Assembly: GCA_029939015.1 (NCBI GenBank)
Contig: JAOZTV010000196.1
Coordinates: forward strand, 1 to 6,034
Direction: 5' to 3'
DNA from: Candidatus Aminicenantota bacterium
GTDB taxonomy: Bacteria > Acidobacteriota > Aminicenantia > UBA2199
DNA length: 6,034 nt
Shown here: in pieces, positions 5,369 to 6,034 of the stretch
How positions within the stretch are numbered: position 1 is the stretch's first letter
Layout of the letters: every line of letters starts with the position of its first letter
Program-made: the position numbers and the translations under genes
Notes under the pieces: generated by a model
Told to the model about the DNA's origin: nothing
The model's database searches: none
What the model saw: only the letters and a program-made list of their open reading frames with translations

Positions 5369-6034
5369 ATGGAATTTAAAGATTTAAAAATTATTGAGCC
5401 TATTTTGAGGGCTCTTAGAGAAGAAAATTATATTGAGCCAACTTCAATACAGGAAAAAGCTATACCACTTATTTTAAAAAAAAATGATGTTCTTGGAAGT
5501 GCTCAAACTGGGACAGGTAAAACTGCTGCTTTTGCTATACCAATTCTGCAACATCTTTTTTTGGAACAAAATAACTATGGTTCTCATAAAATTAAATCAC
5601 TTATAGTCACTCCTACTCGTGAGTTAGCGATTCAGATTGGAGAGAGTTTTACAACTTATGGGAAATTTACAGGAATAAAAAATACTGTTGTTTTTGGTGG
5701 TGTTACCCAGGGAAAACAAACTAATGCACTCCGTAATGGAGTTGATGTTCTTATTGCAACACCCGGGAGACTTTTGGATTTAATGGATCAGGGTTTTATT
5801 AGATTAAGGGATGTCAAATATTTTGTATTGGATGAGGCAGACAGGATGCTTGATATGGGTTTTATTCATGATATTCGAAAGATTATTGATAAATTGCCAG
5901 CGAAGAGACAATCTTTGTTTTTCTCAGCAACTATGCCAAAAAATATTGTAGAACTTTCACGAAAGATATTAAATAATCCTAAAAAAGTTGATATAAGTCC
6001 TATTTCTTCAACTGCTGAAACTATACGACAATAT
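5369..6034 (+). CDS. DEAD-box ATP-dependent RNA helicase, RhlE-like (C-terminus cut by window edge)
   Basis: The frame is open for 222 codons to the window edge and covers the first RecA-like domain. Motifs appear in order: the Q-motif with F3 and PTSIQ (24-28), motif I AQTGTGKT (45-52), Ia PTRELA (82-87), GG (110-111), Ib TPGR (131-134), motif II DEAD (155-158) and motif III SAT (186-188). All key residues are intact. The segment PISSTAETI (211-219) leads into the missing second domain and resembles RhlE-type helicases of Bacteroidota. Such enzymes unwind short RNA duplexes in ribosome assembly and mRNA decay and are often cold-induced. The ATG puts the Q-motif Phe at residue 3, as in relatives, and AGGA lies 9 nt upstream. 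The track of upstream DNA shows no earlier ATG, GTG or TTG close by in frame. It is divergent from vapBC and not part of the TonB operon. The rhlE label is an inference from the N-terminal half only. Confidence 0.93.
   Translation, partial: MEFKDLKIIEPILRALREENYIEPTSIQEKAIPLILKKNDVLGSAQTGTGKTAAFAIPILQHLFLEQNNYGSHKIKSLIVTPTRELAIQIGESFTTYGKFTGIKNTVVFGGVTQGKQTNALRNGVDVLIATPGRLLDLMDQGFIRLRDVKYFVLDEADRMLDMGFIHDIRKIIDKLPAKRQSLFFSATMPKNIVELSRKILNNPKKVDISPISSTAETIRQY

Noticed and set aside
1..6034. CRISPR array, tRNA, rRNA, insertion sequence or attachment site
   Set aside because: I looked for regularly spaced repeats, cloverleaf-like sequence, transposase frames and terminal inverted repeats and found none.

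Overview
The window is about 6 kb of AT-rich bacterial chromosome (GC roughly 30% by eye) and holds eight protein genes. Gene content points to a diderm (outer-membrane) bacterium, because there is a complete TonB-ExbB-ExbD type energy-transduction set. The DEAD-box helicase N-terminus resembles RhlE-type helicases common in Bacteroidota and relatives, and AAA-like/PD-(D/E)XK proteins of the kind at the left edge are frequent in Bacteroidota, Cloacimonadota and similar low-GC anaerobes. Assignment to an FCB-group or candidate-phylum anaerobe is an inference; no rRNA or other marker gene is present.

Layout: (1) 1-1427, minus strand: a predicted AAA-like ATPase fused to a PD-(D/E)XK nuclease-type domain, missing its C-terminal end at the window edge. 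(2) 1428-1665: divergent control region with a good promoter for the minus gene whose predicted transcript begins at the start codon (leaderless), and an extended -10 promoter with a 9-bp direct repeat for the plus operon. (3) 1666-4463, plus strand: a four-gene operon made of a TonB-like protein (TTG start), ExbB/TolQ, ExbD/TolR and a DUF89/ARMT1-like metal-dependent phosphatase. The last two overlap by 11 nt. (4) 4460-5073, minus strand: a Phd-type antitoxin and VapC PIN toxin with a TAATG junction. The vapC stop codon overlaps the phosphatase stop codon inside one TTAA. (5) 5074-5368: divergent control region with the toxin-antitoxin promoter, small inverted repeats and the helicase leader. 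(6) 5369-6034, plus strand: N-terminal 222 residues of a DEAD-box RNA helicase, cut by the window edge.

How the genes work together: ExbB and ExbD should form the inner-membrane proton-driven motor and the TonB-like protein the periplasm-spanning arm that delivers force to an outer-membrane partner not encoded here. The phosphatase is tied to them by position and translational coupling, though no functional link is known to me. The toxin-antitoxin pair and the AAA/nuclease gene are accessory genes flanking this core operon. I see no CRISPR array, insertion sequence, tRNA or rRNA. The most unusual points are the DUF89 phosphatase in the TonB operon, the predicted leaderless transcript, the interlocked stop codons of two convergent genes, and a 12-A run near the start of exbD.
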